Assembly (NCBI GenBank): GCA_936440205.1
Contig: OW387149.1
Span: forward strand, 11,924,114 to 11,988,113
Origin: Lepidonotus clava
Lineage: Eukaryota > Annelida > Polychaeta > Phyllodocida > Polynoidae
Direction of reading: 5' to 3'
Length of the DNA stretch: 64,000 bases
The notes below the pieces were generated by a model, which was given only the letters and a program-made list of their open reading frames with translations, was not told where the DNA came from and ran no database searches. Below are positions 49,801 through 58,800 of this stretch, piece after piece. The position numbers were made by a program, and so were the translations under genes. The first letter of the stretch is position 1; each line of letters begins with the position of its first letter.

Positions 49801-51494
49801 AATGCCAAGAAGATCTCTCCCCCCCCCCCCCCTTTATTGCAGATAGAGCATAAACAGGGATAGACATTACCAGGGGCTCAACGCCCTTAAAAAGCAGGCG
49901 ATGCCCCTTGATGTTGGTGCCTAGGAGCCAATCTCGCCCTCAGAAAATCATTGAACTTACTTGAAAAAAGAAATTTTAGCATTGAAAATCCTGACCTTAC
50001 GTACAATTTTCCTCTGAAATGCTTTAAATCATTTTTTTTCAACAGGATGTCATACACCACATGATGCCCCCTCCCTCCTTGTCATGTTTGGTCATGAAAG
50101 CATGAACCCCCTCCCCCCTCCCTGCTGCATGAAGTCATTAATTTCATAGATGGTCCCAAAAATAGAGTGGGAATTTCAAAGCCCCTCTGGTCATTTGTGG
50201 TTGAGTTGCCATTCCACCACTATTGAGTGTGTATACATGCTCCTTACATCTACAGATACATGGCTATAAGACTTTATATAACTAGAGCGAAACTGAATTA
50301 AAATGATGCAAACATTGATCTGGCAAATATTGTATTATCCAGATCATCCTATATCTTCATAATCTTCCTTGATGTTATTCCAATATATTAAATTGTGTTC
50401 ATATAAGTGATATGACTCTCACTTTGTCAACTGAAAAAGCACATGTAACTATGTCATGTTGATGTGCAATAAATAGAGAACAAAGAATTGCATTTTTTGT
50501 AAAGAACTGAATTTCCTTTAAGGATAGACCCCAGTGATGGGAGTGTAAATGGTGTGCCTGCCTTTATGATTGTTATATTTGTGTCTTAAAGTATCATAAA
50601 ACAGAAAACATCATTAGATAGCCAATAGATAACATTATCTATTGATATAACTTATACAAAAATGCATAGGACAGTACCTCTGTAAATGGGTTGCAAACCT
50701 GAGAGTCGTAATATTCAAATTTAAATTTTGAACATTAATATCTTAGTCAATTTTTAACTTAGAGCTTCGAAATTTTTAGCATATCTTCTTGAAATAATTA
50801 GAGAGGCAACCATGTCTCAGATTTTTGATATAGGGCCTAGTTTTATTTTTATCAAATGTAGAAAATGGTGTAACAAAAAAAGACTCAAAAGGTTTCCCGT
50901 TTTTTGCCGTTTTTGATCATAAAATAAAATCGAAGGCCTTAATCAAAAATCTGAGACCTATTTCCCTGCATATGAATGTTGTAAATATGTGCATAAGATA
51001 TTAGGCATGCCAGTCTAATATTAACTAAGATATCAATGTTCAAATAATAAAAGTAAAAAAATGTGTTTTTATTTGATAAAATCCGGAATTCTTAGCACAC
51101 TATTACTTTTTATATATCAAAAGATAGAGAGAAATCTAAGCTTTAAAATGATATATCACAATTCATAATCAGAGTATTGGTAAGAAAGGAATTAATGATT
51201 TTCTGAATTGGCCATTCATCACTGGGGTCTATCCTTAGTGTATCAAAAAGTTCGACTTCACTTTCTTGTTTTAGAGGATTCATTGCCGAGACACTTGAGA
51301 CCCTCATGTGCTTAAGGTTAATCTTGCTTTTCAGATTTACACTACACACTAAATAATGGTCAAACAACAGAAGAAAATATAAAACTTACCGCAATGAGAG
51401 CATAGTAGCATGCACGGACAGGATCATGTTGGGGAACTGCCAACAAGACCTGCTGGCAGGAGATGAGTAGTATAGCAGTCACACCAGAATGCAT
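31605..51494 (-). CDS. Secreted mosaic gene: signal peptide, two C-type-lectin-like domains, five kringles (3' end missing)
   Basis: Thirteen exons are read by eye on the minus strand: 51494-51390, 49012-48884, 48363-48264, 46498-46345, 45161-44941, 44496-44337, 43973-43750, 41450-41331, 39724-39461, 37249-37001, 36448-36191, 34804-34553 and 31868-31605. All have AG/GT borders and every junction keeps phase with no stop, giving 833 codons. Order: signal peptide (about 1-20), unrecognised N-terminal region (21-111), CTLD1 (112-236), CTLD2 (237-364), linker (365-404), kringles 1-5 (405-833). Each kringle is one symmetric phase 1-1 exon, the classic shuffling unit; each CTLD is split in two. Kringles and CTLDs are extracellular binding modules, so a secreted or membrane-anchored recognition protein is likely. 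No protease domain is seen. The last exon ends at a good donor, so the gene continues. I know no named gene of this order. Confidence 0.88.
32338..32677. mobile_element. piggyBac-like MITE, TTAACCCTTTAGACCCC family, copy 1
   Basis: TTAACCCTTTAGACCCCAAT and GGGGTCTAAAGGGTTAA form the ends with TTAA on both sides. Its inner part has repeated CCGGCCGTGGCCGCCC. The right TTAA abuts another TTAACCCTTTCCCTATGCC end, possibly a different element whose partner end I did not find. Intron 12 of the kringle gene. Confidence 0.75.
32962..33343. repeat. Tandem repeat, ~125-bp unit, about three copies
   Basis: Units contain TTCAGCATGGxxGxCATG, ATGATAxxCxxAGTGTCCA and TTTTAGACAAGGTCATxAGACAT. They lie in the same intron and have no coding sense. 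Confidence 0.6.
34553..34804 (-). CDS. Exon 12: kringle 4
   Basis: 252 nt, phase 1-1, acceptor TTTCTTTATAG|ATGG and donor TGTG|GTGAGATA. Six cysteines, WNYNGKA, CLRWVG, YCRNPD and GPWCYV are all in place. Confidence 0.9.
34969..35650. mobile_element. Non-autonomous transposon with GATCCACGAGACGA ends
   Basis: GCTGATGATCCACGAGACGA and TCGTCTCGTGGATCACCAGC are inverted ends 680 bp apart in intron 11. The body repeats GGACCGA/GGTCCA-type words. GGTGATCCACAAGACA near 53658 looks like one end of a relative. Confidence 0.65.
36191..36448 (-). CDS. Exon 11: kringle 3
   Basis: 258 nt, phase 1-1, acceptor GTCTTTGCAG|ATTT and donor TGCT|GTAAGTAC. Six cysteines, WSYTGEY, CLPWAG, FCRNPD and GPWCYT are all in place. 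Confidence 0.9.
37001..37249 (-). CDS. Exon 10: kringle 2
   Basis: 249 nt, phase 1-1, acceptor CTAACAACAG|GTCA and donor TTTGCG|GTAAGAA. Six cysteines, WEYVGKL, YCRNPS and GPWCYT are all in place. This acceptor, not the AG 14 nt downstream, keeps length and phase like the other kringle exons. Confidence 0.88.
37673..37970. mobile_element. PIF/Harbinger-like MITE, copy 2
   Basis: GCCCCATACCCACCAAGCAA at the left and GCCTAGTGGGTATGGGGC at the right have TAA on each side. Same family as 2991-3292. Lies in intron 9 of the kringle gene. Confidence 0.7.
39461..39724 (-). CDS. Exon 9: kringle 1
   Basis: 264 nt, phase 1-1, acceptor CTTATTTCAG|GGAA and donor TTTTGTC|GTGAGCTT. Six cysteines and GPWCYTT are present, but the usual CRNP is CIGD, so the lysine-binding loop may differ. 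The frame stays open for 45 more codons past the donor before a stop next to an AATAAA-like site (see findings). Confidence 0.87.
40222..40488. repeat. Degenerate TTCTTAAATTCRACA repeat array, locus 1
   Basis: About seven irregular copies of TTCTTAAATTCRACAxGxGACA, interspersed with GCGACAGG. The same motif array occurs at 63408-63612. Lies in intron 8. Confidence 0.55.
41035..41100 (+). repeat. Possible tRNA-derived SINE fragment
   Basis: GGGTTTGAATCCTGG fits a polymerase III B-box, and TGGCTTCATAGTG about 40 bp upstream is a weak A-box. Confidence 0.35.
41117..41322. mobile_element. MITE with GCCTATATTCCACATG ends
   Basis: AAGCCTATATTCCACATGC and GCATGTGGAATATAGCCTC are inverted ends 206 bp apart. 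The right end lies only 8 nt into intron 8, next to the exon 8 donor. A relative with TGTATTCCACTACA ends lies at 41922-42258. Confidence 0.65.
41331..41450 (-). CDS. Exon 8: linker between lectin and kringle parts
   Basis: 120 nt, phase 1-1, acceptor GAATCTTCAG|GCC and donor AAATGG|GTGAGTTG. It encodes 40 residues, acidic in the middle (EETESGPWDYEHE), with one cysteine (VNCGYKQYKM). No known domain. It joins in phase to both neighbours. Confidence 0.75.
41922..42258. mobile_element. MITE with TGTATTCCACTACA ends
   Basis: GACTGTATTCCACTACATG and ATTGTGTAGTGGAATACAGCC are inverted ends. Related in sequence to the 41117-41322 ends. Intron 7. Confidence 0.55.
42372..43067. mobile_element. TTAA-flanked non-autonomous element with GGGATTAAGAGGTG ends
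   Basis: AAAGGGATTAAGAGGTG and CACCTCTTAATCCCTTT are perfect inverted ends with TTAA at both borders, 696 bp. A GCxCCACCTGG segment is repeated inside. Intron 7. Confidence 0.65.
43750..43973 (-). CDS. Exon 7: second half of CTLD2
   Basis: 224 nt, phase 2 in and phase 1 out, acceptor TTCTAAACAG|ATC and donor TTTCAG|GTAAAC. Shows IIWLGY, WAPGKPSREDRC, DGFWSSTSDC and SVCQ, the C-terminal lectin-fold pattern. The calcium-site WND is WSS, so classic calcium-dependent sugar binding is doubtful. Confidence 0.88.
44337..44496 (-). CDS. Exon 6: first half of CTLD2
   Basis: 160 nt, phase 1 in and phase 2 out, acceptor ATCTCATAAG|GAAG and donor CCTCAG|GTACTT. RCPVRYVKWSDTCHKL and FDAAKEHCIKEGGHLVDI are the N-terminal CTLD pattern. 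Confidence 0.88.
44657..44962. repeat. 151-bp tandem duplication including the exon 5 donor
   Basis: Two copies, about 44657-44811 and 44808-44962, share long stretches including the last codons of exon 5 and its splice donor (GTAAAT in one, GTAAGT in the other, at 44940 and 44789). Confidence 0.75.
44941..45161 (-). CDS. Exon 5: second half of CTLD1
   Basis: 221 nt, acceptor TGTCAACTACAG|TTC and donor TTGCAG|GTAAAT. Shows PWLGTI, YWRWHGTW, a glycine-cysteine GIC, GYWEYQTEAMC and AFMCER. Calcium-binding EPN/WND motifs are absent. Joins exon 4 in phase 2 and exon 6 in phase 1. Confidence 0.88.
45268..45610. mobile_element. piggyBac-like MITE, TTAACCCTTTAGACCCC family, copy 2
   Basis: TTAACCCTTTAGGCTCCAAT and GGGGTCTAATGGGTTAA are the ends, with CCGGCCGTGGCCGCC inside. 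Intron 4 of the kringle gene. Confidence 0.75.
46345..46498 (-). CDS. Exon 4: first half of CTLD1
   Basis: 154 nt, phase 1 in and phase 2 out, acceptor TTTGTTGCAG|TACC and donor GAACAG|GTAATT. PCPSDTKEWRGTC and WHNAYVTCFHMNGQLLYI fit the CTLD N-terminal half. Confidence 0.87.
46499..47796. other. Intron 3, no exon found
   Basis: G-rich patch at 47040-47100 and a duplicated CATTGGTCAGTGT (46876, 46926). No coding support for the 82-codon plus-strand reading here. Confidence 0.4.
47797..48146. mobile_element. piggyBac-like MITE, TTAACCCTTTAGACCCC family, copy 3
   Basis: TTAACCCTTTAAACCCCAAT and GGGTCTAAAGGGTTAA are the ends, bordered by TTAA. Intron 3. Confidence 0.75.
48264..48363 (-). CDS. 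Exon 3: N-terminal region
   Basis: 100 nt, phase 0 in and phase 1 out, acceptor CAATCTTTCAG|CCAC and donor ACAGA|GTAAGTT. 33 codons, including APYSYYAVARNDSSISLVAI. No known domain. The phase matches exon 4 exactly. Confidence 0.78.
48884..49012 (-). CDS. Exon 2: N-terminal region
   Basis: 129 nt, phase 0-0, acceptor TTTCTTTTTCAG|TCTT and donor TACTGG|GTAAGC. 43 codons with two cysteines (YANCYQYG and SPCRVFHS). No family recognised. Confidence 0.78.
49013..50517. other. Intron 1, no exon found
   Basis: C-rich motifs with GTCATGTTTxGTCATG recur at 49740-49760 and 50080-50100. Otherwise AT-rich. Confidence 0.4.
50518..51237. mobile_element. Non-autonomous element with AGGATAGACCCCAGTGATG ends
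   Basis: AGGATAGACCCCAGTGATGG and CATCACTGGGGTCTATCCT are inverted ends about 717 bp apart. TTA-like flanks suggest PIF/Harbinger. Intron 1. Confidence 0.7.
51390..51494 (-). CDS. Exon 1: signal peptide
   Basis: ATG at 51494 opens 35 codons ending at a donor ATTGCG|GTAAGTT in phase 0. The hydrophobic VTAILLISCQQVLLAV is a secretory signal, with likely cleavage near codon 20. Joins exon 2 in frame. Confidence 0.8.
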
Positions 51495-51537
51495 CTTGAA
51501 CAGCCTTGATGTTATGTCCCATGTAAACATCCTTTGT

Positions 51538-51558
51538 CTTATATCCAGGCTTATAAGG
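51538..51558 (-). promoter_or_regulatory. TATA-like boxes upstream of exon 1
   Basis: On the minus strand CTTATAAGCC (51549-51558) and GGATATAAGAC (51536-51546) lie 40-60 bp upstream of the ATG. This allows a very short 5' leader. Confidence 0.35.
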
Positions 51559-51849
51559 GGTCTTCCTAATCCAATGTTACTTTAATAATCTTTATGGAGG
51601 TTTCCATATTAGACTTACATGAAGTGAAGTGACCTATAGCTATCAAAAGTCTCAAACGTTAGGCAGAGTGGGGGACCGTGCAGGTTTATGGTAGAGCTAA
51701 AAGAGGTGTAGAGTGTATACAAATACACAATAACAGCACTGCCAGAATTCCAGCAAAGAAGTCATGGACAAATCAACCTTAGTACATGTCCCATCATCAA
51801 TTAAACTAGCAGTAAAGCCTGACTGAGGAACCTTTTAATGCTTAATTAT

Positions 51850-53640
51850 AATGTTGTAATTCACTTAATTTCAAATATCCAAGGTTTATAACAGTGAAAG
51901 GTAGAATAGAGTATTATTGTCCTCTACGTGAACAGCAAATTAATTCTATTGACCATTCTGATACATTGCATTTGATATTGCAAGCATATTAAAACTTGCC
52001 ATTACAAACAGTAACCTGAAGACAATCACAATAATGAAAACAAGCATTCAATATAAGAAATCAGCATAATGACAAAACATCAGGTACAACCTCAATTAAT
52101 ATAATATTGCGATTATAGGTTAGTATAATCCTTGATTTCAGTCAACATCCCACCTGTCATGCTTGAAATTATGTTCTACTTCAGTGACACTTAAGATAAA
52201 CACAAAGGTAAATTCCTTCCAAAGATTTACCACTATTTCTACTCCCTTGAGCATGTGTTGGAAATGTATAGAAAAATATGCCAGTTATTCTACTCACCTC
52301 ACCATTATGAATGAGTTGATCAATCATGGAAAGCCTGCCAGAAATAGAACAAATTTGTGGTTAATTATTCATACATGTTTTGGCACTTTGCAGACCATTC
52401 CAATGGGACTTGTATAGCAAGCAATAGATAATAAGATTGACTTGTCACACCTATGATGCATTTAAGGATAAACTCATTTTTGAAGATACTTACATCAATA
52501 AGCATCAGGGAACGTATATGTATAATATGTACTATTAGAAGGATGAACATCTACTTCAACTAATACTACGACTGGTATTGAAATAGCTAAAGAAACTTAT
52601 GCAATAGTGGGAAGACTATTAAAAAATCTCATCATCCTGAGTATATCTTTAACCATAGAACTGTAGCTACATACAATTCTATGCTTTAACCTTAATAACT
52701 CACTTGATAATTAACTCATCTAGATTAAAACCAAGAGAGGCAACAATAATACAAAGGCAACTATGTCTAACATTTCTGATGTAATCTTCCTGTATGAAAT
52801 GATGAAATATACCAATTAGAAAATACAAAATTCTTAGCATTTTTCCTAAAGCTGCAATCTCAGTAGAATCTCTGAATGAAAAGGAATAACACTGATAGGT
52901 TTGTAAGATTTGGGTTGTCAGAATTGGAAAAAGCTGTGTAATTTTCATTCAAAAAATAAAAATGAAAACTCATTTTAAATTGACTGATCCTAATCATACA
53001 CCAATTACTTATACTCTTGTCTATTCATTAGATATAGTGAATTGTAGCATTTCATTTGATGTATCATTTGTCTAAATCTTGTTCCTGAGATTATTGTAAT
53101 GGCCACTGCAGTTTTCTATCTCTAACTTCCACTGACTCTGGCATCTATAATAGTCAATTTATTAGATGATGGGAACTCTCAGTACAAAGGCACTATTCAA
53201 TTTTACATGATCATAGATCATAATTCAAACATATCCACTGCCATTGTCAATGACTACTAAACGCTGTTGAAGGTCTGGTGCTTTTTTGACAGACAAATAA
53301 TAGATAATGCGAATTATACCTCAGCTGGTCCCTCATGCAACTGTCAGACATATATGTCTGAAACTTTTAAATTGGCATAATTCTGTTGATATTCAACATA
53401 ATCATTTTAATCATCTCAGTGAAACATTAAGTTCTGTCATACAAGCTCACCCAGTATATAATTGTGATCACATGACACAATAATATATATTATTTAAATC
53501 AAATCTTTTAACCACATACCTTGGATAATAAGCTTTCAAGTGATACATATTGCTTACACTGTTTTGGTATCTAATTGCAAACAGCTGCCCAGCCAAAGTT
53601 GGAGATATGAGCATTTGAAATTCAAGAGATATTATTTTTA
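51850..53640 (-). repeat. Duplicated segment, copy A, with exon-like pieces
   Basis: It matches 60420-63955 in inverse orientation, and 54470-55790 more weakly in direct orientation. On the minus strand, splice-bordered pieces read TLAGQLFAIRYQNS..YHLKAYYPR (near 53517-53600, donor GTATGT), ISIPVVVLVEVDVHPSNS (near 52500-52590) and SMIDQLIHNGE (near 52295-52331, donor GTGAGT). The inverted copy keeps much of the same reading. No domain recognised. A duplicated, probably decaying host gene is my best guess. Confidence 0.5.
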
Positions 53641-53692
53641 TCAACATCATCTTAAGGTGGTGATCCACAAGACATAAAAAAGTGGACCGATT

Positions 53693-53868
53693 CGGTTACG
53701 AATCGGTTACGAATCGGTTACGAATCGGTTACGAATCGGTTACGAATCGGTTACGAATCGGTTACGAATCGGTTACGAATCGGTTACGAATCGGTTACGA
53801 ATCGGTTACGAATCGGTTACGAATCGGTTACGAATCGGTTACGAATCGGTTACGAATCGGTTACGAAT
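53693..53868. repeat. Minisatellite, 16 perfect copies of an 11-bp unit
   Basis: CGGTTACGAAT is repeated exactly 16 times (176 bp) with no mismatch seen. Related words (CCGATTACAAATCGGTTACA) lie at about 54010-54030, so the array seems to have grown inside a transposon. The array gives an artificial open frame. Confidence 0.9.
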
Positions 53869-54469
53869 GTGACCCGATCTGACATACTGAGACGGATGTC
53901 GCAATGAGTCGCATGTCGCACGTTACACCTTGTTTTAAAGCTAATTAGCTAAGGAACGCTATGGGAGGGTCGTGCGACTTCCGACTTGTTTCGTCGGATC
54001 GTGTCACAAACCGATTACAAATCGGTTACAAATCAGTGTAAGCAAGGTATTCTTTTCCTCTTTTTTCCATATGAATTCTAATCATTGAGGTAAATAACTC
54101 AATGAGTGTTGCTATAATATATAGAATATCTAGCCAGGAGTAATATTTTTGGCTATAAATCTTCTGAAATCAAAAGTAGACATTATTTTTTGTCCTTCTC
54201 AATTGAATATGGCCTGGGCATACAAATTTATGTTGAAAGCCAACCGTCCTTTAATCGTTCCCTAGATATGGACACTGATCACAATGTAATACCTTACTAT
54301 TCAAGTGAACTTTGAAACATAATTATCTGCTGTTTTCAAAGATTGAAATCCTTTTATATGCCTATAAGTAGTGTAAGCATTTGTAACATATACAATTTAA
54401 GCCCCAATACTGTATCTTAAGTATGTGACATTGAAAACTGTATAACTTATAACTATGAGGAATAAGCAT

Positions 54470-55790
54470 AATGTCCAATCATTAAGCACAGCCTCAACTG
54501 CTATAATATGGAGATTGCAGACCAGGATAAACTATGATTTCAGTCAACACCCAACCTGTTTTGTTTGAAATTGATGAACACAAATATAGAATGCATCTAA
54601 AGGTTTTCCACTACTGTTGCTAGCTTGAACATAATATTGTTGAAAATTCAGAAACCTGTTGTTCTACTTACCTTACCCTGGTGCCTTATGAATGCAAACA
54701 GTTGGTCAGAAACAAAGAGCAAATTTCTAGTAAATTATTTAGAAGTGTTTTGCGACTTTGTAGACCAACTCAATAGGACTTGTCCTCAAAGTTCAAATTA
54801 TTAATGCAGCACTAATTACTTTTTTAAAGCAACCAATACTCCATATGTTTCTTTATATCATATATCATATAGTAGCAATGGATGCACTCTTACCTTTAAT
54901 TTGATATTAATGTGATTAAATACAGCCTTTTTGGGATTATTTTGGATTCTGTCTTGTGCTAGAGAATTAAAATTGATGTATGGCTACACATATGATCCAT
55001 TTAATGATACGCTATAGTAATGTTTGTGGTAGTTGCACTAAAAACTGTTACATCTTCCGGAGTCAGCATACCAGTATGTGTAATATATACCATTTGAAAT
55101 AAGGATATCTATCTTAACTTATATACCATAACTTATGTTGAAATAGCTAAGCCAACATGTATGACAGTGGGCAGATTATCAAAAAAGTTCACAAGTACTT
55201 TTTAAACATTGAAACCCATGTGGCGTAAAACTAGCTGAAAAGCATTACCTTGAACTACCTCAACAAACCAACAAACAAATGCTGAAGTATCACTTGTTAA
55301 GTAAATTACCTAAATATGAATTAAAAAAGACAACAACTTTAAGGAGGGAACGATGTCTACTATAATGTACATGATTCTTCACTGTATAATTCACTGTATA
55401 AACTCTTGAAAAATACCAAATTCTTCCTATTTATTTCTGGATGTGTTAAACAAAAGAACATCAGGATTGAATAATAAGGGCATTACCCTAGTTTAAAAAG
55501 TAAAATTAATCTATCACTCTAACTTATTTACCTGATCTGAATTTAAAAACTATTGTCTATGACCTTCCCTATACTATTAGATAGAGCCAAATGTAACATT
55601 TTATTTGATCACTTATTTGTCTAAATCTGATGTATGTGCCTGAGATATTGTACTTAACTGGCCATCACTGTGGTCTATCCATGACATCAACTGGCTGTTG
55701 TCTTTTTAAGTACCAAAAGAAAAGAACTATTTGATTATACATGATAATTTTTACTTTTGTTGTCAATGACAACTAAACACTGCTAAAGGT
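54470..55790 (-). repeat. Duplicated segment, copy B (diverged)
   Basis: It follows copy A's order in direct orientation. Shared blocks include CAGTCAACAxCCxACCTGT, TTTGxAGACCAxxxCAATxGGACTTGT and GTCAATGACxACTAAACxCTG. Exon-like readings are not preserved. Confidence 0.5.
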
Positions 55791-56479
55791 AAGGTATTGT
55801 AAAAAAAAAAATCTAATCTTTATTAACAACATGAAGAATGACCATAATGACTATGAGGTGCCAATATATTATATGTGAGTAACATAAATAAAAGGGTTGA
55901 ACAATTATAAAGTATGTAACATACAAGGGTAAGCAGCAACAGTTGCTATAACCACAGAGAAAAGACCTGCAAATTTGATGAATATAGCATTGTAGTATCT
56001 GAAGCTGTTTGTGTAGCATCTCCAGCTGGACAGTACACTGTTGAAAACATTCCCTTAATTATACAGTGTTTCATTGGGCAAGTTGATTCCCATAGAAGCA
56101 TTGTAATTCTATATACCCCTTGCAGTAAATCTATGTTATATTGAAATAATCCAGAAATAAAACCTTAATGGTAAATCTAGGAGTGAGTGAGTGATGGATG
56201 TTTTTTGCGATACCAATAGCCAGGGTCATTTTCACAGCAAAAACAGGTTGGGACAAATTCTGTCTTTAGTGATCATATCTATGAGATAAAGGTGACAGGG
56301 CGGGCAAGTAGCATTTCTGAGTAGATTGACAGTATTAACCACTGAACATCCGAAACTAACCAAGCTTAAACTATAGCCTTGTTCAATTCAGAGAAAGTTC
56401 TTTACCTTTTTAACGACTGCTTACTTCAACTTAGACTGTAGGCAGGGGTGGGTCTGATTGATTGTCCCAAGGTGCATTT
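55791..56479. other. Intergenic, nothing recognised
   Basis: AT-rich, no matched repeat ends or exons. Confidence 0.4.
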
Positions 56480-57770
56480 TATAGGTAAGACTTCACAAAA
56501 CAAAGGAGGTCATGGACATCAAATCTGATGAGGTACTACGCATCCTTGAAAGGGGTTTCAATGACAACCCCAAGGTTGAGAGGCTGATGTACCAGGATGA
56601 CCTTCTTTTTCTTAAGAAGATAGGTAACAGCATCCATCAGTTAGAAGACAGACATTACAGTTTGACTCTCCCCTTCAAGAGCAGACCAAATCTTCCAAAC
56701 AACAGACATATAGCTGCAAAACAGTTCAAGCATCTAACTCGTCGCTCTCTGACAAAAATACCAAAAAGACTACAGAAAGTTCATGAAAGCGATAACTGAT
56801 TGAGGAGATGCTGAAATGCTTCCTCCTGATGAGATGGAAAAGGGTCAGGCGTGGTACATACCTAGCTCATCGTGGAGTATACCGCCCCAAGAAACCATAC
56901 AAATTTAGAGTTGTATTTGACTGTTCTCACTACAAGGGCCTGTCACTTAGCGACCACCTCCTTCAGGGACCGACCTGACGAACAGACTCATAGGAGTTCT
57001 GATTCACTTTTGTCAAGTAAAGATTGCTGTGACATGCAATGTCTAGAAGATGTTCCACCAGTTAAGAGTCAATGAAGAAGACCGTGATTAATTAAAAGTC
57101 ATCTGGAAAGATGGTGACTATGAAATGAAGGTTCATTTATTTGGGGAAAACTCTTCACCAGGAAGTGTGAACTATGGACTTAAGCAACTGGAAAAGGACC
57201 ATCGGGAGGAAAGTGTTCAAGCTGCCAAGTTTGTTGGCAAGAATTTCTACATGGATGACGGTCTTACCAGTGTTGATTCTGTGGAGAGTGCTAAGAAACT
57301 GGTGACAGAGACCAAGGATAAGTGCACCAAAAGAAATTTGAGACTCCAAAAGTTTGTTTCCAACAGGCGTGAGGTTTAGGAAGTAGTACCTTGCACTGAC
57401 CGTTCCATAGATGTAGAGAAGCTAGACCTGTCCTTTGGAGTCTCACTGATGGAAAGAGTTCTGGGAATCCAATGGTGTGAGTCGGACACCTTCCAGTTCA
57501 GATTTTAAAAAAAAGATCAGCCAATCACGCATCGAGGCATCCTACCAATGATCATCTCTATCTATGACCCACTGGGATTCCTAGCACTGTATGTGTTGAA
57601 AGGCAAACAGATATTACAAGAAATGTGTAGGGAAGGTACCCAATGGGACCATTACCAGAAGAAAGCTGTGAGTGCTGGAAAGCAGACCTCGTGGAACTGG
57701 CCACATTCATATTATGAAGAAGGTCTGTTTCTTGGAAAGGGCTATTAATAAACTGACTGTGTTGGTGGAA
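56480..57770 (+). mobile_element. BEL/Pao-like retrotransposon pol fossil
   Basis: Fragments with DEVLRILERGFNDNP, SLTLPFKSRPNLPNNR, FRVVFDCSHYKGLS, KFVGKNFYMDDGLTSVDS and ISIYDPLGFLA are characteristic of BEL/Pao Pol (reverse transcriptase and the following region). No LTRs are found. Broken in several places and partly lost, so older than the Ty3-like element. A MITE follows directly. Confidence 0.8.
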
Positions 57771-57784
57771 AATTCCAAGGACAC

Positions 57785-57998
57785 TAAAGCCCCATACCCA
57801 CTAGGACACTCTGGCAAAGTCGGCCAACTAATTGTCGGTAAAGTTGGCCAATTATGCCAGCAGCGATTCATATCAAACATGTACATTTCAATACTACATA
57901 CTAACAGGTGATCTGAATCAGTGACAATTTTACCAGCGATTCTCCCTGTCGCTCGTCACCCATTACCGGTAAAATCGCCTAGTGGGTACGGGGCTTCA
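57785..57998. mobile_element. PIF/Harbinger-like MITE, copy 3
   Basis: GCCCCATACCCACTAGGACA and CGCCTAGTGGGTACGGGGC are the ends, with TAA and TCA flanks. Lies at the end of the BEL/Pao fossil. Confidence 0.65.
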
Positions 57999-58439
57999 AT
58001 TTGGAAGGAAATCACCATCCATCATTTTGCTGGGGAGTGGCCCGCAGTGGCGGGAAACCCTGTTATCCAGTTCCCTCTAGTGAGCAAATCTGGAACTAAA
58101 ATTGGTAGGGTGTCACTGCACTTGCTTTGATGTGACTCACCAATGTTTCATTATAACCATTATTATCATGTAGACTAAATGAGTGTCTTATGTTTCTATA
58201 TTTTCTAAGGTAGCATTTAAATGTGTGACTCAAAGCTTTTATTTTATTTTGTGCATTGAAGGTATTTAGGTAGTACTGCATATAAAATTTAGTGTAGCAG
58301 CACCTCAAAGGGAAGAGCCAGTGAAATTCAATGTTCTTCCAATTTGTATTCTATATCTTAGATTTAAGTGGATTTAAGTTCCTGTGGATAAATGATAAGT
58401 TTTCTTGTCTGAAACCATCTTAAGGCTCATGTCATCCTG

Positions 58440-58800
58440 AATATGGAGGTCTGTGTGTGACGTCACACATAAAAAACGCTATTTTAATTTGCAAATTTGC
58501 AAAATCCATATCAATAGATTTTTTACACAATTTTTTGCATTAATTCAATTTGGTTATTTTAAACACAACAAGACTCATTAAAAGAGAGGAGCAAATTTAT
58601 ATTTGGTTATTTTTTAAGATTTCAATTTTTCACCTTATCTATCTGTGACGTCACACACAGAGAAATGTATTCTGCATGCTGCTCTGTATGAAATTAAGAC
58701 TGTTAAAGATAATTGCATGAAATTCTGAATGGGGATAACTTGAATAGTGAGGATCACAGCAATATAATCTAAATTTGCTGGCTCCTCTCTTTAAGAGCAC
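58440..58800. repeat. Inverted-repeat segment with two CRE-like palindromes
   Basis: GTGTGACGTCACAC-type palindromes (core TGACGTCA at 58458 and 58646) lie 188 bp apart. AAGAGAGGAGCAAATTTA near 58581 pairs with TAAATTTGCTGGCTCCTCTC near 58771. Element ends are not defined. Confidence 0.45.

Noticed and set aside
53682-53882. 66-codon plus-strand reading with repeated ESVTNRLRIGY
   Set aside because: An 11-bp repeat reads open in any frame without a stop codon. It is not a gene.
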